DNA of 64,000 nt from Halobacterium salinarum DSM 3754 (GTDB lineage: Archaea > Halobacteriota > Halobacteria > Halobacteriales > Halobacteriaceae): contig NZ_VRYN01000001.1 in assembly GCF_008124605.1 (NCBI RefSeq), positions 856,772 to 920,771 on the forward strand, given 5' to 3'. Numbering within the stretch: position 1 is the first letter of the stretch; the number at the start of each line of letters is the position of its first letter. The notes under the pieces are model-generated. The model was given only the letters and a program-made list of their open reading frames with translations. It made no database searches and was not told the DNA's origin. The translations under genes and the position numbers were made by a program. Of the stretch, positions 51,447-62,940 are shown piece by piece.

Positions 51447-52211
51447 ATGGAGATTCGTGTGTCCGGCGCTGGCCCGGCTGCCCCCTTCTTCAGCGCCCGA
51501 GACGTCTTCGAACCCAGCCACGACCTCGACCTCCCGGTCGACGTCCACATCCGGTCGAACCCCGACGAGCGAACCTGGGCCGGCCACTACGACGACCACC
51601 ACGTTCTCAACATCTCCCAGCAGGCCGCAACCTCCGTGATGGCCCGCGAGCTCGCGCTCCACGAGTTCGCCCACATGCACCGTCACGAACGCGGCCACCC
51701 CAGCCACACCCTCTCGATGGACGAAGTGCTGTTTCTCGCGCTCACCGGCCGCGAAGTCGAACAGCGCGTGCTCACCCACTGCTACCAGATCGCCAACCAC
51801 GTCAAAGACATCTACGCCGACGACATCACGCTCTCGGTCGGCCCCACCGACAAACTCCGCTCGTTCCTGGAATCCGAGCTCGCGGCCGCCATCGCCGACC
51901 AGCCGGCCGACCGCCAGCAGGCCGGCCACCGACTCACCGCCGGCGCCGACCCCTCGATGACCGCGGTCAACGCCGCGTTCGCACTCGCACTCCTGGAACG
52001 CCACGACGCCATTCCCGGCGACCACCGGCTGTACGACCTCGCACACGCGGCCGGCCAGGACGCCCCCGAGATCGACGTCGACGGGTTCCGCCGCCGGTTC
52101 GCCACGCTCGGCCCCGACCCCGACGAGAGCGACTGCCGGCGCGGCCTCGTCGATACGATCCGCACGTACGCCGACGCCCAGACCACCACCACGGGCCCCG
52201 CCGCCGACTGA
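51447..52211 (+). CDS. DUF5781 family protein with HExxH motif
   Basis: This is a 254-aa protein placed between rpsG and fusA but on the opposite strand. It contains LHEFAHMHRHERGHPSH near residue 71, an HExxH zinc-protease-like motif followed by further His and Glu, and EVLFLALTGREVEQRVLTHCYQ after it. This resembles a helical metallopeptidase core, although no activity is known for DUF5781. It has no signal peptide. A TATA-like AGTCTTTG at about 51413-51420 with short arms GAGT/ACTC is 27 bp before the ATG. Confidence 0.82.
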   Translation: MEIRVSGAGPAAPFFSARDVFEPSHDLDLPVDVHIRSNPDERTWAGHYDDHHVLNISQQAATSVMARELALHEFAHMHRHERGHPSHTLSMDEVLFLALTGREVEQRVLTHCYQIANHVKDIYADDITLSVGPTDKLRSFLESELAAAIADQPADRQQAGHRLTAGADPSMTAVNAAFALALLERHDAIPGDHRLYDLAHAAGQDAPEIDVDGFRRRFATLGPDPDESDCRRGLVDTIRTYADAQTTTTGPAAD

Positions 52212-52285
52212 CCACGCGTCGCTGTCCACCCGAGAGCGCGCCAAGCGGAATCACCCGACTCGGCGAAAATCGAAACCCGCCCGCG

Positions 52286-52918
52286 TCAGCGTGCCGCTGC
52301 AGCGACGCGTTCTTTCTCCTTTTTCTGGCCGATGGCGTACGTCTGGACGTTGTAGTCCGCCGCGCCAGCGAGCTGATTGGCAAGCGCCTCCGCGGCGTCG
52401 GTGGGCGTCTTGAACGACGCCGAATGCGCACCGTCCGCGAGGAACTTCAGCGCCTGATCGACGCGGCGCTGCGGTGCCGTGTCGACGGCCTGGGGGACCG
52501 AGATCCCGCCGTACTTCAGGCGCACGGTCTCCTCCCGCGGGGCCGCGTTCTCGACGGCGCTCACGAGCACCTGAATGGGGTTCTCGTCGGTTCGCTCGTG
52601 GACGATGTCGAACGCGTCACGAACGATCTTCAGTGCCTGCTGTTTCTTCCCGGCGTTCGCGCCCGTCTTCATCAAGCGGTTGGCGAGTCGCTCCACGATG
52701 GAGATCTCGCTTTTCTTGAACTGCTTTTGGGCGTGTCGCCCCATCGTGTGCGCGACCGGCGTCACTGCGAGGTAGCGCCGCGTGCTCGGGTCCTCGTAGT
52801 GGATCTCCGCGACGTCCCACTTCCCGAACAGCTTCGCGTTCGCCGCGACCTCCTGGGTGTCCTCGGATTCGGCGGCTGCCTCCTCTGTCTCGTCTTCGGC
52901 TGGTTGCTCGTCGCTCAT
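52286..52918 (-). CDS. rpsG: Small ribosomal subunit protein S7 (uS7)
   Basis: This 210-aa uS7 has an acidic archaeal N-terminal extension of about 30 residues (AEDETEEAAAESEDTQE). The conserved RRYLAVTPVAHTMGRHAQKQF and NPIQVLVSAVENAAPREETVR follow. It lies 3 bp downstream of rpsL in the usual order. Confidence 0.98.
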   Translation of the reverse strand: MSDEQPAEDETEEAAAESEDTQEVAANAKLFGKWDVAEIHYEDPSTRRYLAVTPVAHTMGRHAQKQFKKSEISIVERLANRLMKTGANAGKKQQALKIVRDAFDIVHERTDENPIQVLVSAVENAAPREETVRLKYGGISVPQAVDTAPQRRVDQALKFLADGAHSASFKTPTDAAEALANQLAGAADYNVQTYAIGQKKEKERVAAAAR

Positions 52919-52921
52919 GTG

Positions 52922-53350
52922 TTATCGCACCGGCTTCTCAGCGTTCCCGCGAACCAGTTCGATGAGGCTCACGCCGTTGACCTTCTCGACCTTGTAGTTG
53001 ACACCGGAGAGGTCGCCCATCGCGCGACCTTTCGCCCCACCGATCCCGGCGATGGTGACCTCGTCGTGCTCGTCGATGAACGAGATCGCACCGTCACCGG
53101 GGCAGAACGCAGTCACCTGCTTGCCGTTCTTGATGAGCTGCACCCGAACACACTTCCGGATCGCGGAGTTCGGCTGCTTCGCTTCGATGCCGACCTTCTC
53201 GAGTACGATGCCACGCCCCTGTGGGGCTCCCTCAAGGGGGTCGGACTTCTTACCGAGGCCCCGCTCTCGCCGCGCGTACTCAGAATCGGACCACCGGCGC
53301 TGCTGGCGGTCCTTCTTGAGTTTGCGAGCGGCGTACTTGCCGTTCGTCAT
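52922..53350 (-). CDS. rpsL: Small ribosomal subunit protein S12 (uS12)
   Basis: This 142-aa uS12 has the decoding-centre segments [16 protein letters not shown] and the [21 protein letters not shown] region. The minus-strand TATA box CTTAAG (53375-53380) is 26-30 bp from the ATG, so the rpsL-rpsG mRNA is probably leaderless and separate from the rpo operon, from which it is split by a 163-bp geneless spacer. Confidence 0.98.
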   Translation of the reverse strand: MTNGKYAARKLKKDRQQRRWSDSEYARRERGLGKKSDPLEGAPQGRGIVLEKVGIEAKQPNSAIRKCVRVQLIKNGKQVTAFCPGDGAISFIDEHDEVTIAGIGGAKGRAMGDLSGVNYKVEKVNGVSLIELVRGNAEKPVR

Positions 53351-53513
53351 ACAGCCGAGTATCCCGCGGAGGCACTTAAGCCCGACCTTTTGCCCTGCGC
53401 TCGGTCGTGTTACCCACTCGTCTGTCCACGGCCGGTGACGAAGCGAGCGGCAGGAAAGCGGAGTGCTTTCAGCGCAGCCCTTGCCAGCACCCGAGAGAGC
53501 GCAGCGAACGGGA

Positions 53514-53933
53514 CTACGTCAGCTGGATGTCGTCGATGTCGAAGTGGCGGGCGGCCAACTCCTTGGCGGTCTCGATGTTCGTACCGTCAGCACCGATCGC
53601 GACGCCCTTGTCCTCGTGGGCGACTTCCGCGTACGCGACCGTCGTGTCGTTCTCGCTGACCGTGACGTTGTAGACCGCCGCCGGCGAGAGCGCGTTCGCC
53701 ACGAACCCCTCGGCTGTCGGGGCATCCTCGACGAGCACCACGCTGCGCCCGAGCGTCGCTTCAAGCGCGTCGACGCGGCTCCCGCCGTCGCCGATGGCGG
53801 CCCCCATCTCGCCCGCAGTGACGACGTACACCACCCGGTCGTCGTCGGGCAGGCAATCGACGGCCGTCGCGTCGGTCTCCGTCTCGAAGACGGCGATGAG
53901 CTGGCGCGCCTCATCTGAGAGCCGGATGGTCAT
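53514..53933 (-). CDS. nusA: NusA-like transcription termination/elongation factor
   Basis: This 139-aa archaeal NusA homologue has two KH domains only, without the N-terminal polymerase-binding and S1 domains of bacterial NusA. The loops [16 protein letters not shown] and [21 protein letters not shown] are the RNA-binding GxxG-type turns. The start overlaps the rpoA'' stop by one base (TGATG), so it is the last gene of the rpo operon. Confidence 0.94.
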   Translation of the reverse strand: MTIRLSDEARQLIAVFETETDATAVDCLPDDDRVVYVVTAGEMGAAIGDGGSRVDALEATLGRSVVLVEDAPTAEGFVANALSPAAVYNVTVSENDTTVAYAEVAHEDKGVAIGADGTNIETAKELAARHFDIDDIQLT

Positions 53934-55126
53934 CAGTCCGACGTCTGTGTCGCGCCCATCCGGAGGTCAACGTCACCAGTTCCGAGCCGAACCGGCTTCC
54001 CGACGATCACGTTCTCGATGACGCCGTCGAGGTCGTCGCTCTCGCCGTGGATCGCCGCGTCCAGGAGGTGGTTCACCGTCACCTCGAAGGCGGCCCGCGC
54101 GAGCACGGAGTTCTTGTTCCCCGAGATGCCGTGGCGGCCGATCGACTCGATGGTGCCGTCGTTGGTCATGATGTCGGCGACCAACATCAGGTGGCGGATG
54201 TTCACGTCGTCGAGGCCCTGCTCTTCGAGGGTGGTCATCGTCTCGTTGATGATCGCCTCCCGAGCGGCCTCGATGCCGAGGGTCTTGTGCACCTCGTGGA
54301 TGTTGTTACACGACGTGCGCGTGGCGTCGACGCCCTCGATCTTGAGCGCCTTCTTGAACGCCGACCCCTCGGTGTAGAGGACGAACTCCTCGCCGCGGTC
54401 GGTTTCTTCGCGCCGAATCACGACCCGGGACACCTCCTCGATGCCCTTGAACACGATGTCCCGGAGCTGCTCGACCAGCTGCAGGAGCTCCCGGTACGAC
54501 GGCTCGCTCGGTCCGAACTCCAGGATCGTTCCGTCCTGGGTCACCGTCACACCGAGGTTCCCCTCGATCGTCTCCGCGACCTCCCCCGCGATCTGCGTCG
54601 TGGAGTCAACCCGCGGCCACCGCTCCTGGAGCGTGTCCTCGTTGAGGTCGATGCGAACGACCATGTCCGCGACGTTCGTGGAGATGTCGCCCAGCGCGAG
54701 GATCTTCGTAGCCTCGATCTTCCAGACGACCTCGTGGGCGCGCTCGCGCTCCTCGGCGTACTCGTCCTCCAAGTACACCTCCATCACCGGCGTGTCCGGC
54801 GTCTTCCGGGCGTCCACGAGCTCGATGAGCCGCGGCAGCCCCTGTGTCACGTCCATCTCCGCGACGCCCGCGTAGTGGAACGTGTTCATCGTCATCTGCG
54901 TCCCCGGCTCCCCGATGGACTGTGCGCTCACCGTCCCCACTGGGTCGAGCGGGTCGACGCGCGTGTCCAAATATTGGGCCTCAACCGCGGTGGCGATCTC
55001 GTTCGCCTGGGACTTCGTGACCCCGCGCTCCTCGGCGGTCGCGAGCACCTCGTCTTTCAGCCGCCGTGGCAACTCGGTGTCCTCGATCACGTCGTGGACG
55101 CCGTCCGTCACGTCGAACTCAGTCAT
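53933..55126 (-). CDS. rpoA2: RNA polymerase subunit A'' (Rpo1C)
   Basis: This 397-aa C-terminal part of the largest RNA polymerase subunit is encoded separately as in all archaea. It contains the trigger-loop region ([22 protein letters not shown]) near residue 72 and the jaw/clamp end ([18 protein letters not shown]). The start overlaps the rpoA' end by 8 bp. Confidence 0.98.
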   Translation of the reverse strand: MTEFDVTDGVHDVIEDTELPRRLKDEVLATAEERGVTKSQANEIATAVEAQYLDTRVDPLDPVGTVSAQSIGEPGTQMTMNTFHYAGVAEMDVTQGLPRLIELVDARKTPDTPVMEVYLEDEYAEERERAHEVVWKIEATKILALGDISTNVADMVVRIDLNEDTLQERWPRVDSTTQIAGEVAETIEGNLGVTVTQDGTILEFGPSEPSYRELLQLVEQLRDIVFKGIEEVSRVVIRREETDRGEEFVLYTEGSAFKKALKIEGVDATRTSCNNIHEVHKTLGIEAAREAIINETMTTLEEQGLDDVNIRHLMLVADIMTNDGTIESIGRHGISGNKNSVLARAAFEVTVNHLLDAAIHGESDDLDGVIENVIVGKPVRLGTGDVDLRMGATQTSD

Positions 55127-58034
55127 CCGATTCCACCTCCCAGGCGGCGCCGTGCTCGGAGAGGTTCGTCGGCGGCTCCTCGACCTCCAGGAACTCGGCC
55201 TTCTGGGTGTCGCTGTCGAACTCCGAGTTCAGGATGCGGTCGGCGACGTGCTCGACGTCGATGTCGACCTCCTCGTTGGAGGACACCTGCACCGGACTGG
55301 TGCCGTCCTCCCCGAACTCGAACTGCACGATCGTGTCGCTGGTGTCCCGCACGGTGCCGTCGTACTGCGTCTCCAGCTCCGACAGCGCGTTGATCAGCCG
55401 GCGCTGCAGGTAGCCGGACTTCGACGTCCGGACTGCCGTGTCAACCAGCCCCTCGCGGCCCCCCATCGCGTGGAAGAAGAACTCCTTCGGGGTCAGCCCG
55501 CTGGTGTAGGAGTTCTCCACGAAGCCATGGGCCTCACTGGAGAGGTCGTTGGGCGCGAAATGGGAGAGCGTGCGGTCCTCGTAGCCGCGGTTGATGCGCT
55601 CGCCACGAACCGCCTGCTGGCCGACACACCCCGCCATCTGCGTGAGGTTCAACATCGACCCACGCGCGCCGGAGTTCGCCATCACGACCGCGGGGTTGTC
55701 CTCGTCGAAGTTCTCCTCGGCGACGTCCCCCGCGGAGTCCCGAGCCTTTCCGAGCGTCTGCATGATCTTCATCTCCAGGGTCTCGTCGACCGTGCGGCCG
55801 GGCAGGCTCTCTAGGTCCCCGTTCTCGTAGGTCTCGATGAGTTCCTGCACGCGGTCGTACGCCGACTGGATCGCCTCGTCGATGCGCTCGCGGGCCTCCG
55901 TCGACACCGTCTCGTCGTCGATGCCGATCGAGAACCCGAAGTGCATGATCGACCGCATCGCCAGCGACGCGACCTCGTTGATGAAGATGCGGGCGCGCGT
56001 GTTCCCGTGGACTTTCGTGATGGTGTCCACGATCTCACTGCCGTACTCCCCGACCTCGTCGTCGGCGATGGTGCCCTCCAAGAGCTGGCCGTCCTCGATG
56101 ACGACGGTGTCACCGGTCGTGCCGGTGAACTCAAGCGAGAGGTCGTCGGGCAGCAACTCGGAGAAGATCTGGTGGCCGGTCCAGTACTGGTCGCCGTCCT
56201 CGTCGGTGCCGGCGGCCGCCGGCAGCTCGTCGATCCGGGTCTGCCGGAGCAGGTCCGACGCCTGCGTCTCGTTGAACCGCGGATTGTCGTTCGTGAGCAG
56301 GTACGTCCCGGAGATGTGGTCCTGGATCGCGCCGATGATGTTCTCCCCGAACCGCGGGGAGAGGATCTGCTCTTGGACGCGCATCAGCACGCGCGCCTCG
56401 GCCCGCGCCTCCTCGTTCTGGAGGGCGTGCATGTTCATCTCGTCGCCGTCGAAGTCGGCGTTGTACGGCGGACAGACGACCGTATTCAGGCGGAACGTCT
56501 TGTACGGCATCACCACGACCTCGTGGGCCATGATCGACATCCGGTGCAGCGACGGCTGCCGGTTGAAGATGATGATGTCGCCGTCGATGAGGTGGCGCTG
56601 GACCTCCCAGCCGGGCTCGACGCGCTCGGCGAGCTCCTCACACACCTTCTCGGTGACGCGCACGCGACGGCCGTCGGGCCGGGTGACGTAGTTCGCGCCC
56701 GGATGCCCCTCGGGGCCGTTCCGGACGTAGCGTCGGGCGCGCTCGAGGTTCTGCTCGTTGACGACCATCGTCTGTGTCATCTCCGTCGCCACCCGATCCG
56801 GCACCCCGACCTCGTTCAGCGACAGCGTGGGGTCCGGCGAGATGACGGTCCGGGCGGAGAAGTTCACGCGTTTCCCCGAGAGGCTGCCGCGGAACCGCCC
56901 CTCTTTGCCCTTGAGGCGCTGGGATAGCGTCTTCAGCGGGCGGCCGGACCGGTGTCGCGCCGGCGGCGTCCCGCTGATCTCGTTGTCCATGAACGTCGTG
57001 ACGTGGTACTGCAACAGCTCCCAGAGGTCCTCGATGATGAGCTGTGGCGCACCCGCCTCGCGGTTCTCCATGAACCGCTGGTTGATGCGGATGATGTCCA
57101 CCAGCTTGTGCGTGAGGTCGTCCTCGCTGCGCTGGCCGTTGTCAAGCGTGATCGACGGTCGCGCCGTCACCGGCGGCACCGGTAGCACCGTCAGGATCAT
57201 CCACTCGGGCCGACTGCGGTCCGAGTTCACGCCCAGCGCTTCGAGGTCCTCGCCGGGGATGTCCTCGAACCAGTCCCGGATGTCCGACGGCATCAGCTTG
57301 TTCATGTCCTCGGTGGTGAGGTCCGCGCCGATGGCCGTCTCGATGGCCTCACGGTCCTCGCGGCGCGGCCGGAACTCCCCGGAGAGGATCTCGTTGATCC
57401 GGCTGATGTCGATGTCGGTCTGCTCGGCGAGCTCCTGGGGGCTCACGCCAGCGTCGTCCTCGTCCTCGTCGGGCTGCATCGACGCCGCGATGCGCTCGCT
57501 GTAATCCGACGCCAACACCTGCTGGACCTCGTAGTACGTCGTCGGCTTCTCGTGTTTGACGTCGTACTGGACCTCCCCGCAGTGCGGGCAGTGGTCTTTC
57601 TTGCGGGCCTCACGGATCGCCGCCGTCATCACGTCAGAGACGTCCTGGCGGAGGCTCCGCGTCCGATCGAGGTTCTCCCGGTACTCGTCTTTCTCCTCCT
57701 CGGTGAGCAGCAGGCTCGCGCACTCCCGACACGTCCCACGCAGGAGCCGGCGGATGAGCTTCGAGAACCCCACGTGAATCACCGGGGCCGCGAGCTCGAT
57801 GTGGCCGAAGTGGCCGTTGCAGCCGCCCGAGCGCTGCCCACACGTCTTGCACTCCAGGCCCGGATCGATGACGCCCAGCCGGGGGTCCATCAGCCCCATG
57901 TCGATCGGGAAGCCGTCGTCGTCGTACGTGTCCGCCGTGATGACTTTCGTGGCGGACATGTCGCGGTACTCCTCTGGGTCCATCAGCCCGAAGCTGATTT
58001 CGCCGATTTCCTTGGGGGCTTGTCCTGCACTCAT
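55119..58034 (-). CDS. rpoA1: RNA polymerase subunit A' (Rpo1N)
   Basis: This 971-aa N-terminal part of the largest subunit has zinc sites [17 protein letters not shown] near residue 60 and CRECASL/CPHCGEV further on. The catalytic magnesium loop is [12 protein letters not shown] near residue 475, and the bridge-helix region follows. I chose the ATG at 58034 ([11 protein letters not shown]), which overlaps the rpoB' stop by one base (TAATG). Confidence 0.98.
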   Translation of the reverse strand: MSAGQAPKEIGEISFGLMDPEEYRDMSATKVITADTYDDDGFPIDMGLMDPRLGVIDPGLECKTCGQRSGGCNGHFGHIELAAPVIHVGFSKLIRRLLRGTCRECASLLLTEEEKDEYRENLDRTRSLRQDVSDVMTAAIREARKKDHCPHCGEVQYDVKHEKPTTYYEVQQVLASDYSERIAASMQPDEDEDDAGVSPQELAEQTDIDISRINEILSGEFRPRREDREAIETAIGADLTTEDMNKLMPSDIRDWFEDIPGEDLEALGVNSDRSRPEWMILTVLPVPPVTARPSITLDNGQRSEDDLTHKLVDIIRINQRFMENREAGAPQLIIEDLWELLQYHVTTFMDNEISGTPPARHRSGRPLKTLSQRLKGKEGRFRGSLSGKRVNFSARTVISPDPTLSLNEVGVPDRVATEMTQTMVVNEQNLERARRYVRNGPEGHPGANYVTRPDGRRVRVTEKVCEELAERVEPGWEVQRHLIDGDIIIFNRQPSLHRMSIMAHEVVVMPYKTFRLNTVVCPPYNADFDGDEMNMHALQNEEARAEARVLMRVQEQILSPRFGENIIGAIQDHISGTYLLTNDNPRFNETQASDLLRQTRIDELPAAAGTDEDGDQYWTGHQIFSELLPDDLSLEFTGTTGDTVVIEDGQLLEGTIADDEVGEYGSEIVDTITKVHGNTRARIFINEVASLAMRSIMHFGFSIGIDDETVSTEARERIDEAIQSAYDRVQELIETYENGDLESLPGRTVDETLEMKIMQTLGKARDSAGDVAEENFDEDNPAVVMANSGARGSMLNLTQMAGCVGQQAVRGERINRGYEDRTLSHFAPNDLSSEAHGFVENSYTSGLTPKEFFFHAMGGREGLVDTAVRTSKSGYLQRRLINALSELETQYDGTVRDTSDTIVQFEFGEDGTSPVQVSSNEEVDIDVEHVADRILNSEFDSDTQKAEFLEVEEPPTNLSEHGAAWEVESDD

Positions 58035-59860
58035 TACACTGCCTCCTCCAGTTCCAGGCGCGGCGCGATGCCGAGCGCCTTCATCTCGTCGAGTAGAAGC
58101 TTGAATGCGTAACTCATCTCGATGCTGTGTACGTCGGTCTCCTCCTCGCAGTTCGGACAGTACACCCGGCGCTGCTCGTAGTTCTCCACGGCCGTCATGC
58201 CGCAGTTCCCACACACGTGGATCTCCTCGCGGTCCGAGGAATCAAGCAGGCGCTCTTTGAGCACCATCGCCGCGCCGTGCCCGATGACGGTGTCACGCTC
58301 CATCTCACCGACCCGCAGTCCGCCCTCGCGGGCGCGACCCTCGGTGGGTTGTCGGGTCAGCACCTGCACCGGCCCCTTCGACCGGGCGTGGAGCTTGTTC
58401 GACACCATGTGGTAGAGCTTGTGGTAGAAGATCGTCCCCACGAAGATCTCGGCCTCGATTTTCTCCCCGGACACCCCGGAGTACATGACCTCCTTGCCGG
58501 AGGATTTGAAGCCGCGGTCTTCGAGCGTGCCACGGATCTCGTCCTCGCCCTCGCCAGTGAACGGCGTGCCGTCGACGGACCGCCCGTCCAGCGACCCCGC
58601 CTTCCCGCCGAGCATCTCCAGCACGTGGCCGACCGTCATCCGCGACGGCAACGCGTGGGGGTTCAACACGAGGTCCGGCACCACGCCTTCCTGCGTGAAC
58701 GGCATGTCCTCCTGGGGCGCGAGGTGGCCGACGACGCCCTTCTGGCCGTGTCGGCTCGCGAACTTGTCGCCGAGTTCCGGGATGCGCTCGTCGCGCACGG
58801 AGACTTTCGCGAGCTTCGAGCCGTCCTCGCCCTCCATCAGCGTCACCGTGTCGACGACGCCGTCCTCGCCCGACCGCATCGTCACCGACGTCTCGCGGCG
58901 CTTCTGCGGGCTCAGCCCGCCCATGTCCTCGGGTTCTTCGAGGAACCGCGGCGGACTCGTCTTCCCCAACAGCACCGACGAATCGTCGACTTTCGTCTCG
59001 GGGTTCACCAGGCCGTCGTCGTCGAGGTGCGTGTACGCGTCCTCACCGCGTGCGCCCCGCACGTCGTCGCCGGGGATCTCGAAGCGGTCTTCCTGGCCGC
59101 CAGGGTAGCGGCGCTCCTCGCCCTCGTACGTGCGGAAGAAATGCGACCGGGAGAGCGCGCGCTCCACGGACCCCTTGTTCATGACCAGGGCGTCCTCGAT
59201 GTTGAACCCCTCGTAGGACATCACGGCGACGACGAAGTTCTGGCCCGCCGGCCGGTCGTCGTAGCCGATCTGCTCGGTCGTCTGGGTGTTCACCATCGCC
59301 TTCTGCGGGTAATGCAGGAGGTGTTGGCGGGTGTCCGGCCGGATGCGGTAGTTCGCCGCCGGCAGCCCCAGACTCTGTTTCATCATCCCCGCCCCCATCG
59401 TAATCCGGGGGCTGGCGTTGTGCTCGGGGTACGGGATCATCCCCGCACCGATCCCGAAGATGAGCTGCGGGTCGATTTCGAGGTGCGTGTGGTCGGCCGT
59501 GAGCTCCTCCTCCTCGACGCCCACGAGGATGTCCTCTTCCTCCTCGGCGTCGATGAACTCGACTTTCCCAGCCTCAACGAGGTCCTCGAAGTCGATGTCG
59601 CCGTTCTTGACGGCCTCCACTTCCTCCTGGGTGACCACCGGCTCGCCGTTCTCCACGACCAGCAACGGCCGGCGCGCCCGGCCAGCGTCCGCGTTCACGA
59701 TGACCTCACCGGTGCGGTCCCTGACCGAGACGTTCACCATCTCGGAGACCTCACCGCGGCGGCGCGCCTCCCGGATCTGTTCTGCTAACTCTTCGGGGTT
59801 CTCGTGTGTTCCAACCAGACTCCCGTTGACGTAGACTTTGGCTTCGCGTTCCGTACTCAT
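58034..59860 (-). CDS. rpoB1: RNA polymerase subunit B' (Rpo2C)
   Basis: This 608-aa C-terminal half of the second largest subunit has [14 protein letters not shown] near residue 360, [18 protein letters not shown] near residue 485 and the C-terminal zinc site [19 protein letters not shown]. The split of RpoB into B'' and B' is seen in Halobacteria and many methanogens. I chose the ATG at 59860 ([13 protein letters not shown]); it follows rpoB'' by 1 bp. Confidence 0.98.
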   Translation of the reverse strand: MSTEREAKVYVNGSLVGTHENPEELAEQIREARRRGEVSEMVNVSVRDRTGEVIVNADAGRARRPLLVVENGEPVVTQEEVEAVKNGDIDFEDLVEAGKVEFIDAEEEEDILVGVEEEELTADHTHLEIDPQLIFGIGAGMIPYPEHNASPRITMGAGMMKQSLGLPAANYRIRPDTRQHLLHYPQKAMVNTQTTEQIGYDDRPAGQNFVVAVMSYEGFNIEDALVMNKGSVERALSRSHFFRTYEGEERRYPGGQEDRFEIPGDDVRGARGEDAYTHLDDDGLVNPETKVDDSSVLLGKTSPPRFLEEPEDMGGLSPQKRRETSVTMRSGEDGVVDTVTLMEGEDGSKLAKVSVRDERIPELGDKFASRHGQKGVVGHLAPQEDMPFTQEGVVPDLVLNPHALPSRMTVGHVLEMLGGKAGSLDGRSVDGTPFTGEGEDEIRGTLEDRGFKSSGKEVMYSGVSGEKIEAEIFVGTIFYHKLYHMVSNKLHARSKGPVQVLTRQPTEGRAREGGLRVGEMERDTVIGHGAAMVLKERLLDSSDREEIHVCGNCGMTAVENYEQRRVYCPNCEEETDVHSIEMSYAFKLLLDEMKALGIAPRLELEEAV

Positions 59861-59861
59861 G

Positions 59862-61433
59862 TTAGTCGTCCGCGGACGTCGTCGATGTCGTTTCCATGCT
59901 GATGCCGGGGATTCCCTCCACACCCATCGAGGACAGCTCCTGTTTGAGGTCCCGCTCGTCGTCGACGTCCTGTGAGAGCTCCATCGCCTGCGCGAAGTTC
60001 TTCACCAGCCCACAGTTCGGGCCTTCCGGCGTCTCGGACGGACAGATGCGCCCCCACTGGGTGGCGTGTAGGTCCCGCGCTTCGAAGTGCGGCTGGGAGC
60101 GGCTGAGCGGACTGCGCAGGCGGCGCAGGTGGCTGAGCACACCCATGAAGTCGGTGCGGTCGACGAGCTGACTCACGCCGGACCGCCCACCAACCCAGTT
60201 CCCGGTCGCAATCGGGTGTTCGAGGCGCTCGGTCAACACGTCGGACCGAACCACCGTGTTCACCGTGAGTTCGCGGTTCCGCATGTTCGCGCGCTCCAGC
60301 TGGTATTTCACGTCACGCGCGAGCTTGTTCAGCGCCGTTCGGAACAGGTCTTTCATCAGGTCTCCGGAGACCTTCAGGCGCTTGTTCGCGTAGTGGTCCT
60401 TGTCGTCGGCCTCGCGGCGGCCGAGCGCCAACTCGAAGCACGCCTCGGCCATCCGGCAGAGGTAGTACGCCTTGTTGATGCGTGTCTCCTCTTCCTCGAC
60501 GCCGTCCTCGTGGAGGTGTGGGAGGAGATAGCGGTCGATGACGTAGTTCGCGCGCTTGAGCTGGTAGTTCTTTCCCTGCCCGGAGGCGACGCGCTGGCCC
60601 AGGTCCTCGATGGCTTCCTCCTGGGTCTGGACGTCGGCTTCCTCCAGGTTCTCCAGCATGAACTTCACGATCTCGGGGTCCTCGCTGACCCGGTGGACGA
60701 TCTCCTCGTCGGACTCCAACCCGAGCGCGCGCACGAGCGTTACGAAGCTGATCGACCCGGAGACTGACGGGAACGACACCTCAAGCAGGCCCTCGCGGTT
60801 GCGCTCGACGAGCACGAGCGCGCGGTAGCCGCGGCGCTGGCTGAACGTCTTCGCCACCTGAATTTCGTCGCCGTACTTGGAGTCGTACTCGGCGAGGATC
60901 TTGTTCGGCGCGAGGTCCTCGCTGGTCATCAACACGCGCTCGCTGCCGTTGATGATGAAATACCCCCCGGGGTCGGCCGGGTCCTCACCGATCTCGATGA
61001 GTTCCTCGTCGCTGAACCCGGAAATGTTGCATTTGTCCGAGCCCACCATGATGGGCATCCGACCGACCTTCGTTTCGGTCGTGTCGAGGACACGCTCCTC
61101 TTCTTCCTCGCCACCACGCACGATGCTCATCTCCATGAACACGGGCGCCGAGTACGTGATGTTCCGCAGCCGCGCTTCCTGTGGGTACAGCAGCTCCTCG
61201 CTGCCGTCGGCCTCCCTGACGCGGGGCGTGACGGCTCGAACGTCACCGAGCTCAACCCACACCGGCTCTTCGTCCTCTTTGTCGCCGATGTCCGTCTCGA
61301 TGCGTTCTTTCTCGGTGACGACATCCTGCATGCCGTGTTCGAGGAACGCGTTGTACGAGCGGAAGTGGTGTTCGGCGAGGCGTTCTTTCGAGAAGTACGA
61401 TTCGGACAGTTCGCGTTTGTCTTCCTGTAGCAT
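59862..61433 (-). CDS. rpoB2: RNA polymerase subunit B'' (Rpo2N)
   Basis: This 523-aa N-terminal half of the second largest subunit has protrusion and lobe domains and ends with the fork region [19 protein letters not shown] and [16 protein letters not shown]. The start at 61433 directly abuts the rpoH stop. Confidence 0.98.
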   Translation of the reverse strand: MLQEDKRELSESYFSKERLAEHHFRSYNAFLEHGMQDVVTEKERIETDIGDKEDEEPVWVELGDVRAVTPRVREADGSEELLYPQEARLRNITYSAPVFMEMSIVRGGEEEEERVLDTTETKVGRMPIMVGSDKCNISGFSDEELIEIGEDPADPGGYFIINGSERVLMTSEDLAPNKILAEYDSKYGDEIQVAKTFSQRRGYRALVLVERNREGLLEVSFPSVSGSISFVTLVRALGLESDEEIVHRVSEDPEIVKFMLENLEEADVQTQEEAIEDLGQRVASGQGKNYQLKRANYVIDRYLLPHLHEDGVEEEETRINKAYYLCRMAEACFELALGRREADDKDHYANKRLKVSGDLMKDLFRTALNKLARDVKYQLERANMRNRELTVNTVVRSDVLTERLEHPIATGNWVGGRSGVSQLVDRTDFMGVLSHLRRLRSPLSRSQPHFEARDLHATQWGRICPSETPEGPNCGLVKNFAQAMELSQDVDDERDLKQELSSMGVEGIPGISMETTSTTSADD

Positions 61434-61661
61434 CTATTCGATCACCAGTCGGTACACGACGGCTTCGTCTGTGGTTCGCGAGTCCCGAACGATCTCCACG
61501 ACGTCCCCGATTTCGGCGTTGTCGGGCAGCGCTGGATCCTTGTATTTGATCTTCGGAAGCTCCGTGCGGTCGATGTCGTAGTCCGCAAGCACTCCGTCGA
61601 GTGTCTCCTCATCGAGGACGGTGTGCTCGGGTACGAGTTCGTGTTGGCTTACGTCTACCAT
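61434..61661 (-). CDS. rpoH: RNA polymerase subunit H (Rpo5)
   Basis: This 75-aa archaeal counterpart of the C-terminal domain of eukaryotic Rpb5 has the conserved [13 protein letters not shown] near the N-terminus, then [13 protein letters not shown] and a closing VVYRLVIE. It heads the rpoH-B''-B'-A'-A''-nusA operon. I chose the ATG at 61661. The best minus-strand TATA box (CTTAAATGC) is near 61727-61735, so this operon should have a 5' leader of about 40 nt. Confidence 0.97.
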
Positions 61662-61840
61662 GGGTGCACCTGCGTGGGGGGAGAACTGACTCTCACGAGA
61701 TACTACAGGCCAGTTGCTGCCCACAGCATTTAAGCCTTGTCAACCACGGGGCGCGCGAACGGCGACACGACAGCGATACACACACAGCCCGCGATTGGAA
61801 AGTCTTAATACTATACCCCGGATACGAATGAGTGCAGCCA

Positions 61841-61913
61841 GCCCGGATGGTGTAGTGGCCCATCATACAACCCTGTCACGGTTGTGACGCGGGTTCAAAT
61901 CCCGCTCCGGGCG
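61841..61913 (+). tRNA. tRNA-Asp (anticodon GTC)
   Basis: This 73-nt cloverleaf has acceptor GCCCGGA pairing with TCCGGGC, anticodon stem CAACC/GGTTG with loop CTGTCAC (anticodon GTC), T arm GCGGG/CCCGC with loop TTCAAAT, and discriminator G, the identity base for Asp. No intron. A TATA-like CTTAATACTATA (61804-61815) lies about 30 bp upstream. The surrounding spacers (61662-61840 and 61914-62001) hold no genes. Confidence 0.97.
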
Positions 61914-62001
61914 CTTTCTCCGTTCCGCTACTCGAACAGCGCCGCGTCCGTTCCCAACCCCTCCTGTCTCGATCCACGCCAACCGACGGGACCAGGCCGG
62001 G

Positions 62002-62922
62002 CTAGCGGTCGCCGGCGAACCGGCCCGTGATGTCGTATTCATTGCCGGTGAGAACGAACGCCACGTCCTCGATGACGCCGCCCAGCTCCGGCACGATACG
62101 CAGCAGCGCCAGCGTCAACACGACGAGCACCACGACAGACAGCGACTGCGCAAGCACGCGATCCGCGAACAGATACGACACCCGGTTGGGGTTGTCCGTC
62201 GGGAACAACGCAAACACCACGCCTTCGATAACATCCCCGCCGAACCACTGGTTGCCGTGTGCGATCGCGATGAACACGACACGCACCAGGTTCATGCCGT
62301 AGATCAGCGGGATCGCCACCCCCAGTGCGCGCAGCCTGCGCCGCATCGGCGCGTCGACGGCCGCCACGAGCCCGCCGACGATGCTCATGCTTCCGATCCC
62401 CGTACACGCCAGTAGCACTGTCGTGGGGAACCCCCAGGGTTCGCCGGTCACGACGTTCGTCCCGTGGAACGCGAACTTCGCAGGGTAGCCGTGGTAGCTC
62501 GTGGCGACCTCGATCGCCGGGTGGTAGCCGAGTTGGCCCATGATCCACGCGGCGTGGTGTGTCGTCGTGAGGATCGCCCACCGCCGCAGCGGCTCGATCG
62601 TCTGGAACGGAATGTAGAGCAGCCCCATGACCGCGATCGCGCGGGTCAGTGTCGCCAGCGACTTCCGGCCGCTGGCCACGAGGTACGCCGTGTAGAGGCA
62701 CGCGGGCACGGCCGCTGCAGCGAGTGCGCCCTCGATGAGTGACTGCTGCACGAACAGGAAGTGTTCGATGAGCAGGCCCCAGAACAGCCCGAACACGGCC
62801 CACGCGCCGACGGCGGCGTACCGCCGCAACGCCTCGTGGTCGTCGCTGGCCGCGTCGATCAGGGCGCTCGTTGCGAACGCCGCGACGACAACCCATGCGA
62901 GCGCGTCTGTCGCTGCAGTCAT
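62002..62922 (-). CDS. artA: Archaeosortase A
   Basis: This 306-aa polytopic membrane protein of the exosortase/archaeosortase superfamily removes the PGF-CTERM tripartite tail of surface proteins and couples them to an archaeal lipid. The catalytic Cys is C173 in LLACTGIGSMSI and the catalytic Arg is R214 in NLVRVVFIAIAHGN, at the same numbers as described for Haloferax ArtA. A further Arg lies at 255 in FADRVLAQ. About eight membrane helices are predicted. The TATA box (TATAGAC, minus strand) lies inside an 8-bp inverted repeat. Confidence 0.95.
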   Translation of the reverse strand: MTAATDALAWVVVAAFATSALIDAASDDHEALRRYAAVGAWAVFGLFWGLLIEHFLFVQQSLIEGALAAAAVPACLYTAYLVASGRKSLATLTRAIAVMGLLYIPFQTIEPLRRWAILTTTHHAAWIMGQLGYHPAIEVATSYHGYPAKFAFHGTNVVTGEPWGFPTTVLLACTGIGSMSIVGGLVAAVDAPMRRRLRALGVAIPLIYGMNLVRVVFIAIAHGNQWFGGDVIEGVVFALFPTDNPNRVSYLFADRVLAQSLSVVVLVVLTLALLRIVPELGGVIEDVAFVLTGNEYDITGRFAGDR

Positions 62923-62940
62923 GGTTGCTGGTCCGAGCGA

